A DNA stretch of 64,000 nt from Paraburkholderia haematera. GTDB taxonomy: Bacteria; Pseudomonadota; Gammaproteobacteria; Burkholderiales; Burkholderiaceae. Location: NCBI RefSeq assembly GCF_905220975.1, contig NZ_CAJNBK010000006.1, positions 186,001-250,000 of the forward strand, given 5' to 3'. Under the pieces are notes generated by a model. That model did not search any database. It was not told the DNA's origin and worked only from the letters and a program-made list of their open reading frames with translations. Below are positions 47,478-55,371 of this stretch, in pieces. The position numbers and the translations under genes are program-made. Each line of letters starts with the position of its first letter. The stretch's first letter is position 1.

Positions 47478-47492
47478 TTGTGCATTGCACAA
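47478..47492. promoter_or_regulatory. Perfect 7+1+7 palindrome upstream of the esterase gene
   Basis: TTGTGCA-T-TGCACAA lies 54 bases before the esterase start. TGC/GCA-centred palindromes are typical of PhaR operators at PHB genes, so PhaR control is a reasonable guess. The rest of 47189-47546 holds no gene I can support. Confidence 0.45.
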
Positions 47493-47546
47493 CAAAGCGT
47501 CGTTCTATCGAGCGTCACCTGTCCCTTTTTGCGAGGTTACCCGCCG

Positions 47547-48743
47547 ATGGCAAAAAGTCTATCGAAAATCTGGCTGCGCGGTCTCAAGCGGTTGCTCGCC
47601 ATTCAAACCGAGCACGCCCACGCAACCACCAAGCGTGCTCCCACGCGGCCGGCACGCGCTGCGACCAGTAAGCCTTCGGCCAAGGTCCGTCCTGTCAAGC
47701 CGGTGGCCGCGCTGCGCGGATCCGCGAAACGCGAGGCGCCGCGCGCCGCGCCACGGGAGTCGCGGGTTCGTCCGCGCGCTTCGGCCTGGGCGAGCGGTTC
47801 ATGGACGCGCTCGTTCCATTCGGCGCCTGTCTCGCCGGGGCGGCTCGTCAACCACCTTCAGTACGGTTTGTATATCCCGACCGGCCATGCACACGAGGCG
47901 ATGCCGCTGGTGGTGATGCTGCACGGCTGCACCCAGTCGATTGAGGAATTCGCGGAAGGCACGCGGATGAATGTGCTCGCGGACCGGTTCGGCTTCGCCG
48001 TGGTTTATCCGGAACAGTCGAAGCATGTGCATTCGCATCGCTGCTGGCATTGGTACGACGCCGGCGATAACGCGGGCGGCGCTGAGGCGCGTGCGGTCGT
48101 CTCGCTGGTGGATTCGCTGCTTGCCGAGCACGGCTTTGACAGCGAGCGTGTGTATGTCGCCGGAATCTCCGCCGGCGCCGGGCTGACCGCGCTTCTGGCC
48201 GCCAACTATCCGGAGCATTTCGCTGCGGTCGCGCTGCATTCCGGCCCCGCTTTCGGGGAGGCGCGCTCCGGCATTACCGCCATGGACGTCATGAGGCGCG
48301 GCACACGACGCGAGCCCGCCGAGTTAGTCGACGAACTCGTTAATGTGGCGGATTACCCCGGCATGCCGGCCATCATTCTCCATGGCGACGCCGACCATGT
48401 GGTCGCGCCGGTCAATGCGGACCAGTTGGCGGAGCAGTTTCTCCGCCTGAACCGGATCGTCGACGAGAAAGGCGTGCGCAAATCGGGTGAGGTCAAGGAA
48501 GAGCGCAAGGGAGGCGTGGTGATGCGTGACTATGTGCGCGGCGGACGGCGCGTGGTGCGCCTGTGCCGCGTGCAAGGTCTCGCGCACGCCTGGAGCGGCG
48601 GTGACGACGCTGTACCGTTCCACTCCGCCAAAGGTCCCGACGCAAGCTCTATGGTGTGGGAATTCTTCCGGCACCAGCGCCGCACGGGCACCGGTCGTAT
48701 CGCTGAAAGCACCGTCACAGAAGCCTCGGCGGACGAACGGTGA
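47547..48743 (+). CDS. PHB depolymerase family esterase
   Basis: The 398-residue protein has a basic, Ala/Pro/Arg-rich N-terminal ~90 residues and then an alpha/beta hydrolase of the esterase_PHB type. LVVMLHGCTQS supplies the oxyanion hole. GISAGAGLT holds the nucleophile serine, DADHVV the likely aspartate and GLAHAWSGG the histidine. No signal peptide is evident, so it could be a cytosolic or granule-associated esterase. ATG 47547 has GAGG ten bases upstream; a frame from 47469 adds 26 residues and runs over the palindrome. Whether it cleaves PHB is untested. Confidence 0.88.
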   Translation: MAKSLSKIWLRGLKRLLAIQTEHAHATTKRAPTRPARAATSKPSAKVRPVKPVAALRGSAKREAPRAAPRESRVRPRASAWASGSWTRSFHSAPVSPGRLVNHLQYGLYIPTGHAHEAMPLVVMLHGCTQSIEEFAEGTRMNVLADRFGFAVVYPEQSKHVHSHRCWHWYDAGDNAGGAEARAVVSLVDSLLAEHGFDSERVYVAGISAGAGLTALLAANYPEHFAAVALHSGPAFGEARSGITAMDVMRRGTRREPAELVDELVNVADYPGMPAIILHGDADHVVAPVNADQLAEQFLRLNRIVDEKGVRKSGEVKEERKGGVVMRDYVRGGRRVVRLCRVQGLAHAWSGGDDAVPFHSAKGPDASSMVWEFFRHQRRTGTGRIAESTVTEASADER

Positions 48744-48780
48744 ACTTGGAACAACACCTCGAAATGAGTGATAGCGTAAT

Positions 48781-48829
48781 CCTAGGGTTTTCCCTATAAT
48801 GCGGGTTATCCCCTAGGCGTTAACGCCTA
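48781..48829 (+). promoter_or_regulatory. Promoter with nested palindromes upstream of the DUF3563 gene
   Basis: A consensus TATAAT -10 lies at 48795-48800. TAGGG-TTTT-CCCTA (48783-48796) overlaps it. CCTAGGG (48781-48787) can also pair with CCCTAGG (48811-48817). A perfect 16-bp palindrome, TAGGCGTTAACGCCTA (48814-48829), lies in the leader, 21 bases before the start codon. Confidence 0.6.
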
Positions 48830-48850
48830 AACTCATTGTCGAGGTTGACC

Positions 48851-49027
48851 ATGTATCTGCTTAGCCGCCTGTTTCTGTTCCTGACCAAATCGCCCGATCA
48901 ACTCGCGAAAGAACGCGCTGACGCTTTCCTCGCAGAAGCAACCGATCTGTACGATCTGGAATTCCGTATGCGCAAGCTGGATCGTGAGGCGACCACCCGC
49001 CATCCGTCGTGGATGACCCAGCACTAA
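48851..49027 (+). CDS. DUF3563 family small protein
   Basis: The 58 residues begin MYLLSRLFLFL and continue with ERADAFLAEATDLYDLEFRMRKLDRE, the pattern of DUF3563, a short helical family frequent in Burkholderiaceae. The function is unknown. GAGG lies nine bases upstream of ATG 48851. It is a stand-alone gene with an unusually structured promoter. Confidence 0.82.
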   Translation: MYLLSRLFLFLTKSPDQLAKERADAFLAEATDLYDLEFRMRKLDREATTRHPSWMTQH

Positions 49028-49317
49028 GCTGCGCGAGTTGTTTGAAGCATCGGCGCGTATTGAAGAACGCCGGTGCTTGGGGGCGTGCCCAGGCGATCAG
49101 CGCCAAAACACGAGTAGCGACGGCAAACGGCGCTTCTTACAGTATTCCCAGACACTCCGATCACAACAACGTGAGCGGGTACTTACTTGCCGAAAAGGGC
49201 AAGCGTACGCTGCCGCGCCTCGTCGTGATCGACGATTGGTGCAGGACAATCCTTGCCCAATATCCCGCCGCATTCCTCTCGATCCCCTTTCCGCACCCGG
49301 CAGCCACGGCGCTCGCA
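49028..49317. other. Region without a supported gene, beside a gene relic
   Basis: A plus-strand frame (49009-49353) ends in protein-like sequence (LPRLVVIDDWCRTILAQYP), but it has no ribosome site. Its last codons are antisense to the photolyase remnant. I cannot identify it; it could be a fragment of a decayed gene. Confidence 0.3.
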
Positions 49318-49440
49318 TCAGATGCGCTCGAATTGCTTGAGCGCATGGTATAGCGGGGCGTTGTCCATGCTGTACAGTTCGTGGCGAACCCAGACCAGAC
49401 CGCTATCGAAGGCGTCGTCGAGGCGCTGAACGCGTCTCAT
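49318..49440 (-). pseudogene. Remnant of a deoxyribodipyrimidine photolyase N-terminus
   Basis: About 40 codons read DAFDSGLVWVRHELYSMDNA and then PLYHALKQFERI before a stop. This matches the photolyase opening (xxGLVWFRRDLRxxDNxALYHAL) but with F, R, D and R of the WFRRDLR motif changed. Nothing downstream continues the photolyase domain. It is best read as a degraded start of a lost phr gene. Confidence 0.55.
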
Positions 49441-49478
49441 CGGAATCCCACATTGCGTGCCGAGCCCGTAAAACGGTG

Positions 49479-49514
49479 CAGCGCCCATCCCCGTTTTGCA
49501 GGGCATGGGCGCTG
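49479..49514. terminator. Strong hairpin downstream of ohr
   Basis: CAGCGCCCAT (49479-49488) pairs over ten bases with ATGGGCGCTG (49505-49514), and CCC/GGG inside extend the stem. On the minus strand it lies 65 bases after the ohr stop and is followed by CACCGTTTTAC. A weak intrinsic terminator for ohr is likely. Confidence 0.5.
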
Positions 49515-49579
49515 TTTCAGGTGCCGCGATTTTGCCGTGCGGCGTCAACTATTCATCCACCAGCCGTTCAGGCGGCGGC

Positions 49580-49999
49580 TTACGCGATTTGCAGACGCAC
49601 CGCGACGTTGTTGCGCGTAGCGTTCGAGTACGGGCAGACCTGATGCGCTGCGTCGACCAGTTCCTTGGCTGCGTCGGCAGCGAGGCCCGGCAATGAGACG
49701 CGCAGATCGATGTCGAGCGCGAAGCCGCCGTTGTCGTTCGGGCCGATACCCACTTCTGCCGTCACTTGCGTGTCAGCCGGCAAAGTTTGCTTGTGCTGGC
49801 CGGCGACGAATTTCATCGCGCTCAGGAAACATGCCGAGTAGCCGGCTGCAAAGAGTTGTTCCGGGTTTGTGCCCGCTGCGCCGTTGCCGCCCAGTTCACG
49901 CGGTGCTGCCAGCTTCACGTCCAGCGCGTTGTCCGACGATACTGAACGGCCGTCACGGCCACCGGTGCTGGTTGCGCTTGCTTTGTAGAGGATGTTCAT
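49580..49999 (-). CDS. ohr: Organic hydroperoxide reductase Ohr (OsmC family)
   Basis: Ohr reduces organic and fatty-acid hydroperoxides with a thiol pair recharged by lipoylated proteins. The 139 residues have reactive C57 in GYSACFLSAMKF and resolving C122 in HQVCPYSNATRNN. R17 and E47, which orient the peroxide, are in GRDGRSV and TNPEQLF. It is cytosolic. ohrR lies upstream on the same strand, with a palindromic operator candidate between them. Confidence 0.96.
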   Translation of the reverse strand: MNILYKASATSTGGRDGRSVSSDNALDVKLAAPRELGGNGAAGTNPEQLFAAGYSACFLSAMKFVAGQHKQTLPADTQVTAEVGIGPNDNGGFALDIDLRVSLPGLAADAAKELVDAAHQVCPYSNATRNNVAVRLQIA

Positions 50000-50101
50000 G
50001 GTGATGCTCCATTGTCTCGGTTATCAGGGATTGCATGCTTGCCGCTGCTTGTCCGCCCTTCTGGCGGAGCCGTATCGAAGCGGCATGTGATAAAGATAGT
50101 G

Positions 50102-50116
50102 CACAAATCATTTGTG
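50102..50116. promoter_or_regulatory. OhrR operator candidate upstream of ohr
   Basis: CACAAAT-C-ATTTGTG is a perfect 7+1+7 palindrome about 100 bases upstream of the ohr start, embedded in TGCACAAATCATTTGTGTGCA. Its AT-core layout is like other MarR/OhrR sites. Confidence 0.55.
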
Positions 50117-50168
50117 TGCAAATGAATTTTTGTATCAGATCGATAGCGTGCGTTTTCAAGCGGGCCGG

Positions 50169-50621
50169 CTAGTGGCCCATGTAGTCGTTGAGGGTGGCGC
50201 GCAGGCGCGTCAGATCGTCGCGCAGACGGAGCAGGAATTCCGGCGTCTGCTGGGTCGCGCAGAAGATCTCTGCCGGCACTTCGCGCGCCTGGCGCTTCAG
50301 GGCGGTGCCCGCTTTGGTGAGCCGAATGTAGACGAGCCGCTCATCTTCGATACCGCGTACCCGTTCCAGGTATCCCTGCGCTTCGAGACGTTTGAGCAGC
50401 GGCGTGACCGTTGCCGAGTCGAGATTCAACCGCGCGGCGAGGTCCTTGACCGTGACGTCGTCGGCTTCCCAGAGCACCAGCATCGCCAGATATTGCGGAT
50501 ACGTGAGGCCGAGCTTGTCGAGCAACGGCTTGTACGCTTTCGTCATTGCAAGCGAGGTCGAATAGAGCGCAAAGCAGAGTTGCTCGTCGAGCGTGAAGGG
50601 CAAGGCGGGGCGCTGGGTCAT
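50169..50621 (-). CDS. ohrR: Organic hydroperoxide sensor regulator OhrR (MarR family)
   Basis: The 150-residue MarR-type winged-helix repressor has the peroxide-sensing cysteine C16 in LDEQLCFALYSTS, as in OhrR proteins. The DNA-binding helix region is VKDLAARLNLDSATVTPLLKRLEAQG and the wing is RVRGIEDERLVYIRLT. Oxidation of the cysteine by organic peroxides should release it from DNA and induce ohr. Palindromes near both genes suggest autoregulation. Confidence 0.95.
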   Translation of the reverse strand: MTQRPALPFTLDEQLCFALYSTSLAMTKAYKPLLDKLGLTYPQYLAMLVLWEADDVTVKDLAARLNLDSATVTPLLKRLEAQGYLERVRGIEDERLVYIRLTKAGTALKRQAREVPAEIFCATQQTPEFLLRLRDDLTRLRATLNDYMGH

Positions 50622-50645
50622 GGTGCATCTCGCATAAAAAGAGCG

Positions 50646-50664
50646 TGCAAATCGATTGCGCGCA
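50646..50664. promoter_or_regulatory. Possible OhrR autoregulatory site
   Basis: TGCAAATCGATTGCGCGCA is an imperfect palindrome 25 bases upstream of the ohrR start. It shares the TGCA...AAAT element with the site near ohr. Confidence 0.4.
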
Positions 50665-50805
50665 AACTATTGTGCCGCAAATCGGGGCAGGTTGACGAGT
50701 ACGGCTGGGATTTGACGAAGCAGCGGGCGGCGTGGCGCGCCCTGAGACGGAACTACGGCAGAACTACGGCCGGGCGCCAGAAAAGCGCCCGCGCCTGGAC
50801 AGCGT

Positions 50806-51612
50806 TCAGGCCGCCGGGGTGGTCGGCAGGTCCGGTGCTTCGGGCGTTTGCACGCCGAAACAGCCGCGATAGGTCGCGTAGAACGAGCAATACAGCATGG
50901 TCGTGACGATCATCGTGGCGGGCATCAGAATCGCGAACGCGAAATCGGCCGCGCCCAGCGCCTGCATCAGTGCGGTCAGTCCGAACGAGACCGTTGTCGC
51001 CACCGCGAACCACAGTGCGCCGAACACGATGAACGCGCCGCGATTACGCCAGCAACTGACGACGCTGAAGAACATCGCCTTGATGGGCGGCACGTCGTGC
51101 CACGCGGTAAGAATCGGCGAGAACCAGAAAATCATCGCGACCGGAATATAGAACGCGAACGCGGCGATCACCGCCAGCGGGATATTGCTGTTGGCGATCG
51201 CGTCCTGATCCACTGTGGTAATACCGAGCATGACCTTCAGCAGCATGCCGCCGTCGGCGAGTGCCGAGCCGGCCAGCACCAACGCCATTGCGACGACGTA
51301 CAGCACGCCCAGCAGCAACAGACGTTTGGCGACCGCCGGGCCGTAGGAGTGAAAACCGTCCACCAGAATGGTCGGGAACACGGGCTTGCCCGCGATGGTA
51401 TTGCGGCACGCCGCCATAAAGCCCACCGCGACGCCCGGAATGAAAGCCAGCGGCAGCACGCCGCCAATGATCGGAATCTGCGCCGCCAGCGTCATGACCA
51501 GCAGATAGGTGAAAAAAAGCGTTAGAAACGCGAGCGGGTTCTTGCGGAACAGCCAGATACCCTGCCGGAACCAGACATAGCCGGTCTTCGCGGGGACTTC
51601 GATCAGTTGCAT
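50806..51612 (-). CDS. BPSS1780-family membrane protein
   Basis: The 268-residue polytopic protein has about six membrane segments. An N-terminal amphipathic block ([21 protein letters not shown]) is typical of the BPSS1780 family known from Burkholderia. The C-terminal cytoplasmic tail is Pro-rich. The function is unknown. Its start overlaps the 3' end of thrB by ten bases, so the two are co-translated; the reason for this linkage is not evident. Confidence 0.82.
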   Translation of the reverse strand: MQLIEVPAKTGYVWFRQGIWLFRKNPLAFLTLFFTYLLVMTLAAQIPIIGGVLPLAFIPGVAVGFMAACRNTIAGKPVFPTILVDGFHSYGPAVAKRLLLLGVLYVVAMALVLAGSALADGGMLLKVMLGITTVDQDAIANSNIPLAVIAAFAFYIPVAMIFWFSPILTAWHDVPPIKAMFFSVVSCWRNRGAFIVFGALWFAVATTVSFGLTALMQALGAADFAFAILMPATMIVTTMLYCSFYATYRGCFGVQTPEAPDLPTTPAA

Positions 51613-52598
51613 GAGGTATGAATGCCTGGAAGTGCAACGCCGGTCAGGCGTTCGCGCAGGATGCGCTCGAAATGGCCGGGGTCGTGCGGTTTGAGTAGCT
51701 CGGCCGCGCGCGGCAAATGAAAATCATACAGGCGCGAGACCCAGAAGCGGTAGGCGCCTGCACGCAGCATGTCGCCCCAATGGCGGTTTTCTTCGACGGT
51801 GAACGGGCGCACGGTCTGGTAGGCGCGCAGCATGGCTTCGGTGCGCGCTTCGTCCAGTTTGCCGCTTGCGAGGTCGACGCACCAGTCGTTAACCGTTACC
51901 GCGACGTCGAACAGCCACTTGTCGCAGCCGGCGAAATAGAAGTCGAAGAAGCCGCCCAGGCGTACCTCGTGGCCGGTTTCCGGCGCGGCACGCGCGAACA
52001 GCACGTTGTCGCGGAACAGGTCGGCGTGGCAGGGGCCTTCGGGCAGCGCGGCGTAATCCGCCGACGCGAAGAACGTCTCCTGATGCGCCAGTTCGGACGA
52101 CAGCAAGTCGCGTTGCGCGCCCGCGATGAACGGCAGGATGGTCGGCACGGTTTCTTTCCACCACGGCAGGCTGCGCAGATTCGGCTGATAGCGTGTGTAA
52201 GCGCGTCCCGCCAGATGCATGCGCGCGAGCATTTGGCCAACCTCGACGCAGTGCTCGACTTGCGGCGCCAACTCCGGCACGCCTTCGAGCTTGGTCACGA
52301 TGGCCGCGGGCTTGCCGTGCAGCGTGCCGAACAGCGCGCCGTCTTCGCGTGGCATGGGGTCCGGCACCGGCACGCGGTGCGCGGCCAGATGCTGCATCAG
52401 ATCGAGATAGAACGGCAATTGCCCGGCCGTCAGCTTTTCGAAAATCGTGAGGACGTATTCGCCGCGCGTCGTCGTCAGAAAGAAGTTGCTGTTCTCAATA
52501 CCGGACGGGATGCCGCGAAACTCGACGACTTCGCCGAGATCGTAGTGACGCATCCATTCTGCTAGTTGGGGTTCGGTGACAGCGGTGAAGACAGCCAT
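51603..52598 (-). CDS. thrB: Homoserine kinase ThrB (aminoglycoside-phosphotransferase fold)
   Basis: This ThrB type phosphorylates homoserine to O-phosphohomoserine for threonine synthesis and belongs to the APH/choline kinase fold rather than the GHMP fold. The 331 residues start [16 protein letters not shown]. The catalytic loop is [12 protein letters not shown] and the metal-binding aspartate lies in [16 protein letters not shown]. It is on the minus strand after the DUF2782 gene, and the thrB-DUF2782-polA neighbourhood recalls pseudomonads, although polA is 8 kb away here. Confidence 0.93.
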   Translation of the reverse strand: MAVFTAVTEPQLAEWMRHYDLGEVVEFRGIPSGIENSNFFLTTTRGEYVLTIFEKLTAGQLPFYLDLMQHLAAHRVPVPDPMPREDGALFGTLHGKPAAIVTKLEGVPELAPQVEHCVEVGQMLARMHLAGRAYTRYQPNLRSLPWWKETVPTILPFIAGAQRDLLSSELAHQETFFASADYAALPEGPCHADLFRDNVLFARAAPETGHEVRLGGFFDFYFAGCDKWLFDVAVTVNDWCVDLASGKLDEARTEAMLRAYQTVRPFTVEENRHWGDMLRAGAYRFWVSRLYDFHLPRAAELLKPHDPGHFERILRERLTGVALPGIHTSCN

Positions 52599-52758
52599 GC
52601 GGGAAACGTCGGATCAGGTTAGTCGGGCTGGCGCGATGCGACCAGTGCGAGATGTGGGGTACTGAAAATCGGCAAGCAGGCTGAAAACCCGGGGCGACGC
52701 CCGCGGGCCGCACAGATCCAGGGGAGCGGCTTACGCCGCGCCGCCACCCCGGCATGCA

Positions 52759-53154
52759 TCAATAAGTCAGATTCACGGACGGCAAACGCGTGCTCGCGCG
52801 GCCGTTGTCGCGCACCGTGGGCGACGTGTCGAGCGGCGCGCTCATCTGATAGCGCGTGCCGAGATTCGAGTGCACGTTGATTTCAACGGGCTTGCCTTTG
52901 TCGCGGTATTCGGTGATTTCGGTGCCGTTGGCGCTGCGTTCGTAGAAGCTTGGCGTACGCGGGACATTGATTTCGACCTTCGAGCTGACCTCGGCGGCCG
53001 GACGATTGATCTTCGCCAGGTCTGGCAGGCCAGCCCGTTCATTGGCGGACTGGGGCGCGCCGGCGGGCGGAGTGTCATCGACAGGCTGGGCAGCCATCGC
53101 GGCGTTGCCAAAGGCGAGGGCCAGTGCAACGGCGACGGGAAGGAGCGGCTTCAT
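52759..53154 (-). CDS. DUF2782-domain periplasmic protein
   Basis: The 131 residues begin with a signal peptide (KPLLPVAVALALAFGNAAMA). The C-terminal half contains EITEYRDKGKPVEINVHSN and a GTRYQM segment, matching the short DUF2782 pattern. ATG 53154 is chosen because it exposes the signal. The function is unknown; it accompanies thrB in many proteobacteria. Confidence 0.8.
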   Translation of the reverse strand: MKPLLPVAVALALAFGNAAMAAQPVDDTPPAGAPQSANERAGLPDLAKINRPAAEVSSKVEINVPRTPSFYERSANGTEITEYRDKGKPVEINVHSNLGTRYQMSAPLDTSPTVRDNGRASTRLPSVNLTY

Positions 53155-53348
53155 GGTGATTCTCCAATATGGTGCCCCGATTCTAGCAAATCCAGCCTTG
53201 CCTACGGGCGCGATCGCCTTATTTTGCGCCGCTTTCGCGCGACGTGCGCGCAATCTTGCGGGCGCTGTCGGGGCAGTTGTGATAGGCGCGCCGAGGTCAT
53301 TTGGTGATCACGGGTTCCGTGGTAATGTCATCTCATCAATAGGGGCGA

Positions 53349-54881
53349 ATGAAGATGAACAACGATATCAATCAACGCGCGGTGCAGACTCCCGCCAACA
53401 GCTTCCCAACCGAATCCTTTGACGACGCGACCGAGGCCGTCACGCGTTTGTCGGCGATCTACGAAGCGAACACCTCGTTCCTGCGCGACGCCTTCGCGCG
53501 CTACCGCCGCAACGAATTGTTCGAGCGCCGGGTGCGCGCCTGCTACCCGTTCGTCAGCGTGCGCACCGAAGTCAACACGCACATCGATTCGCGCCGCTCG
53601 TACGGTTTCGTTGCGGGCCCGGGCGTGTTCGAGACAACCGTCACGCGGCCCGATCTGTTCGGCAACTACTATCGTGAGCAATTGCGTCTGCTGACGAAGA
53701 ACCATCATGTGAAAATCGAAGTCGGCGTGTCTGAACAGCCGATTCCGATTCACTTTGCCTTTGCCGAAGGCATCCACCTCGAAGGCGATCTGGATCGCGA
53801 ACGCCTGTTCCTGATGCGCGACGTGTTCGACACGCCGGACCTGGCGCTGCTCGACGATCGCATCGTCAACGGCACGTATGAGCCGCCGCCGGGCGAGCCG
53901 CATCCGCTTGCGCTGTTCACGGCGGCGCGGGTGGATTTCTCGCTGCATCGGCTGAAGCACTACACGGCGACCTCGCCCACGCATTGCCAGAACTACGTGC
54001 TGTACACGAACTACCAGTTCTATATCGACGAGTTCGTCAAACTCGGCCGCACGATGATGGCCCATACCGACGACGAAGAACTGCGTGCCTATCGCAGCGA
54101 ATACACGTCGTTCGTCGAACCGGGCGACGTGATCACGTACAACGAAAATCTCGGCGAGCAGGCGCAGGAAGGCACGGCGCCGCCGCGTCTGCCGCAGATG
54201 CCTGCGTATCACCTGAAGCGTGCAGACGGCAGCGGCATCACGATGGTCAACATCGGCGTCGGGCCGTCGAACGCGAAGACGATCACGGACCACATCGCCG
54301 TGCTGCGTCCGCATGCGTGGATCATGCTCGGCCACTGCGCGGGTCTGCGCAATACGCAGCGATTGGGCGACTACGTGCTGGCGCACGGCTATGTGCGCGA
54401 AGATCATGTGCTCGACGACGATTTGCCGCTGTGGGTGCCGATTCCCGCACTTGCCGAAGTGCAGGTGGCGTTGGAACGCGCGGTTGCGCAGGTCACACAA
54501 CTGGATGGCGTCGAGTTGAAGCGCGTGATGCGCACGGGCACGGTGGCGAGTGTGGATAACCGTAACTGGGAACTGCGCGATCACCGCGAACCGGTGCAGC
54601 GGCTGTCGCAAAGTCGAGCGGTTGCGCTCGACATGGAAAGCGCGACGATCGCCGCCAATGGGTTCCGCTTCCGCGTGCCTTACGGCACGTTGTTATGTGT
54701 GTCGGACAAGCCTTTGCATGGCGAATTGAAACTGCCCGGCATGGCGGATCAGTTCTATCGCGCGCAGGTGGATCAGCATCTGCAAATCGGTGTGAAAGCG
54801 ATGGAGCTGTTGCGGATGAATGGGCTGCATCGTTTGCATAGCCGTAAGTTGCGGAGTTTCGCGGAGGTGGCGTTTCAGTAA
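53349..54881 (+). CDS. amn: AMP nucleosidase Amn
   Basis: Amn hydrolyses AMP to adenine and ribose-5-phosphate and helps set adenylate levels. The 510 residues have the proteobacterial AMP nucleosidase N-terminal domain and a phosphorylase-type catalytic domain. The latter has MVNIGVGPSNAKTITDHIAVLRP and AVALDMESATIAANGFRF, with the catalytic residues near DMES. ATG 53349 is used; ATG 53355 has better spacing from AGGGG and would remove two residues. Confidence 0.95.
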   Translation: MKMNNDINQRAVQTPANSFPTESFDDATEAVTRLSAIYEANTSFLRDAFARYRRNELFERRVRACYPFVSVRTEVNTHIDSRRSYGFVAGPGVFETTVTRPDLFGNYYREQLRLLTKNHHVKIEVGVSEQPIPIHFAFAEGIHLEGDLDRERLFLMRDVFDTPDLALLDDRIVNGTYEPPPGEPHPLALFTAARVDFSLHRLKHYTATSPTHCQNYVLYTNYQFYIDEFVKLGRTMMAHTDDEELRAYRSEYTSFVEPGDVITYNENLGEQAQEGTAPPRLPQMPAYHLKRADGSGITMVNIGVGPSNAKTITDHIAVLRPHAWIMLGHCAGLRNTQRLGDYVLAHGYVREDHVLDDDLPLWVPIPALAEVQVALERAVAQVTQLDGVELKRVMRTGTVASVDNRNWELRDHREPVQRLSQSRAVALDMESATIAANGFRFRVPYGTLLCVSDKPLHGELKLPGMADQFYRAQVDQHLQIGVKAMELLRMNGLHRLHSRKLRSFAEVAFQ

Positions 54882-55014
54882 GCGGCGGTTTGGCAAAATC
54901 CCGCTGCGAGTGGACCGGCCATCTGGAGGGTTGTGGCTGCTCGGGAGAAAATTCGGACTTCTCTTATATGCGCGAGCCGGGACAATAGGTAGCGTCGAAG
55001 GTCACATTAAAAGA

Positions 55015-55059
55015 GTCGGATCGGATGATGTCGAGCGAATCGGCATCACCCGATCCGAC
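55015..55059. repeat. Large imperfect hairpin between amn and the hydrolase locus
   Basis: GTCGGATCGG (55015-55024) pairs with CCGATCCGAC (55050-55059). After a two-base mismatch, GATG/CATC extends the stem. No U-run follows. It lies where the foreign-looking segment begins and may be an end structure or RNA regulatory element. Confidence 0.55.
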
Positions 55060-55082
55060 TACAAGAGACCGGAGATGCCCCG

Positions 55083-55367
55083 ATGCAGACCAAGGTTAGG
55101 ACAATTGCAGATCTGAAGTACGGCCGGCGGGAATACTCCCGCGTCTTCGTAGCTGAGGTCGTTTTCCGTTCCGCGACAGTGAGCTGTAAGCTGCCGCAAT
55201 GGCCCGACGAGGGTGTTCGAGTCAGCTTTGCAACCTGTTCCGCAAACTTTCCGTTATCAGTTGGGAATAAGGGCGGTTGCGGCATGGATGTTAGCTCAGA
55301 CGTCCTGTTGGCAGCCCATCCGGCTAGCCGTTTGAGGGCTTCCGAATCGAGTCACTTGGAGCGCTGA
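55083..55367 (+). other. Unrecognised 94-codon frame upstream of the hydrolase gene
   Basis: A frame starting MQTKVRTIADLKYGRREYS runs to 55367, and the opposite strand is also open (55046-55285). Neither has a recognised domain or clear ribosome site. The segment may be a non-coding leader or part of a dispersed repeat. A short hairpin, CGGGA-ATAC-TCCCG, lies near 55126. The remaining gap, 54882-55014, shows nothing. Confidence 0.3.
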
Positions 55368-55371
55368 GACT

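Noticed and set aside
55046..55285. 79-codon minus-strand frame upstream of the hydrolase gene
   Set aside because: Overlaps an equally open plus-strand frame, with no domain or start signal to choose either.
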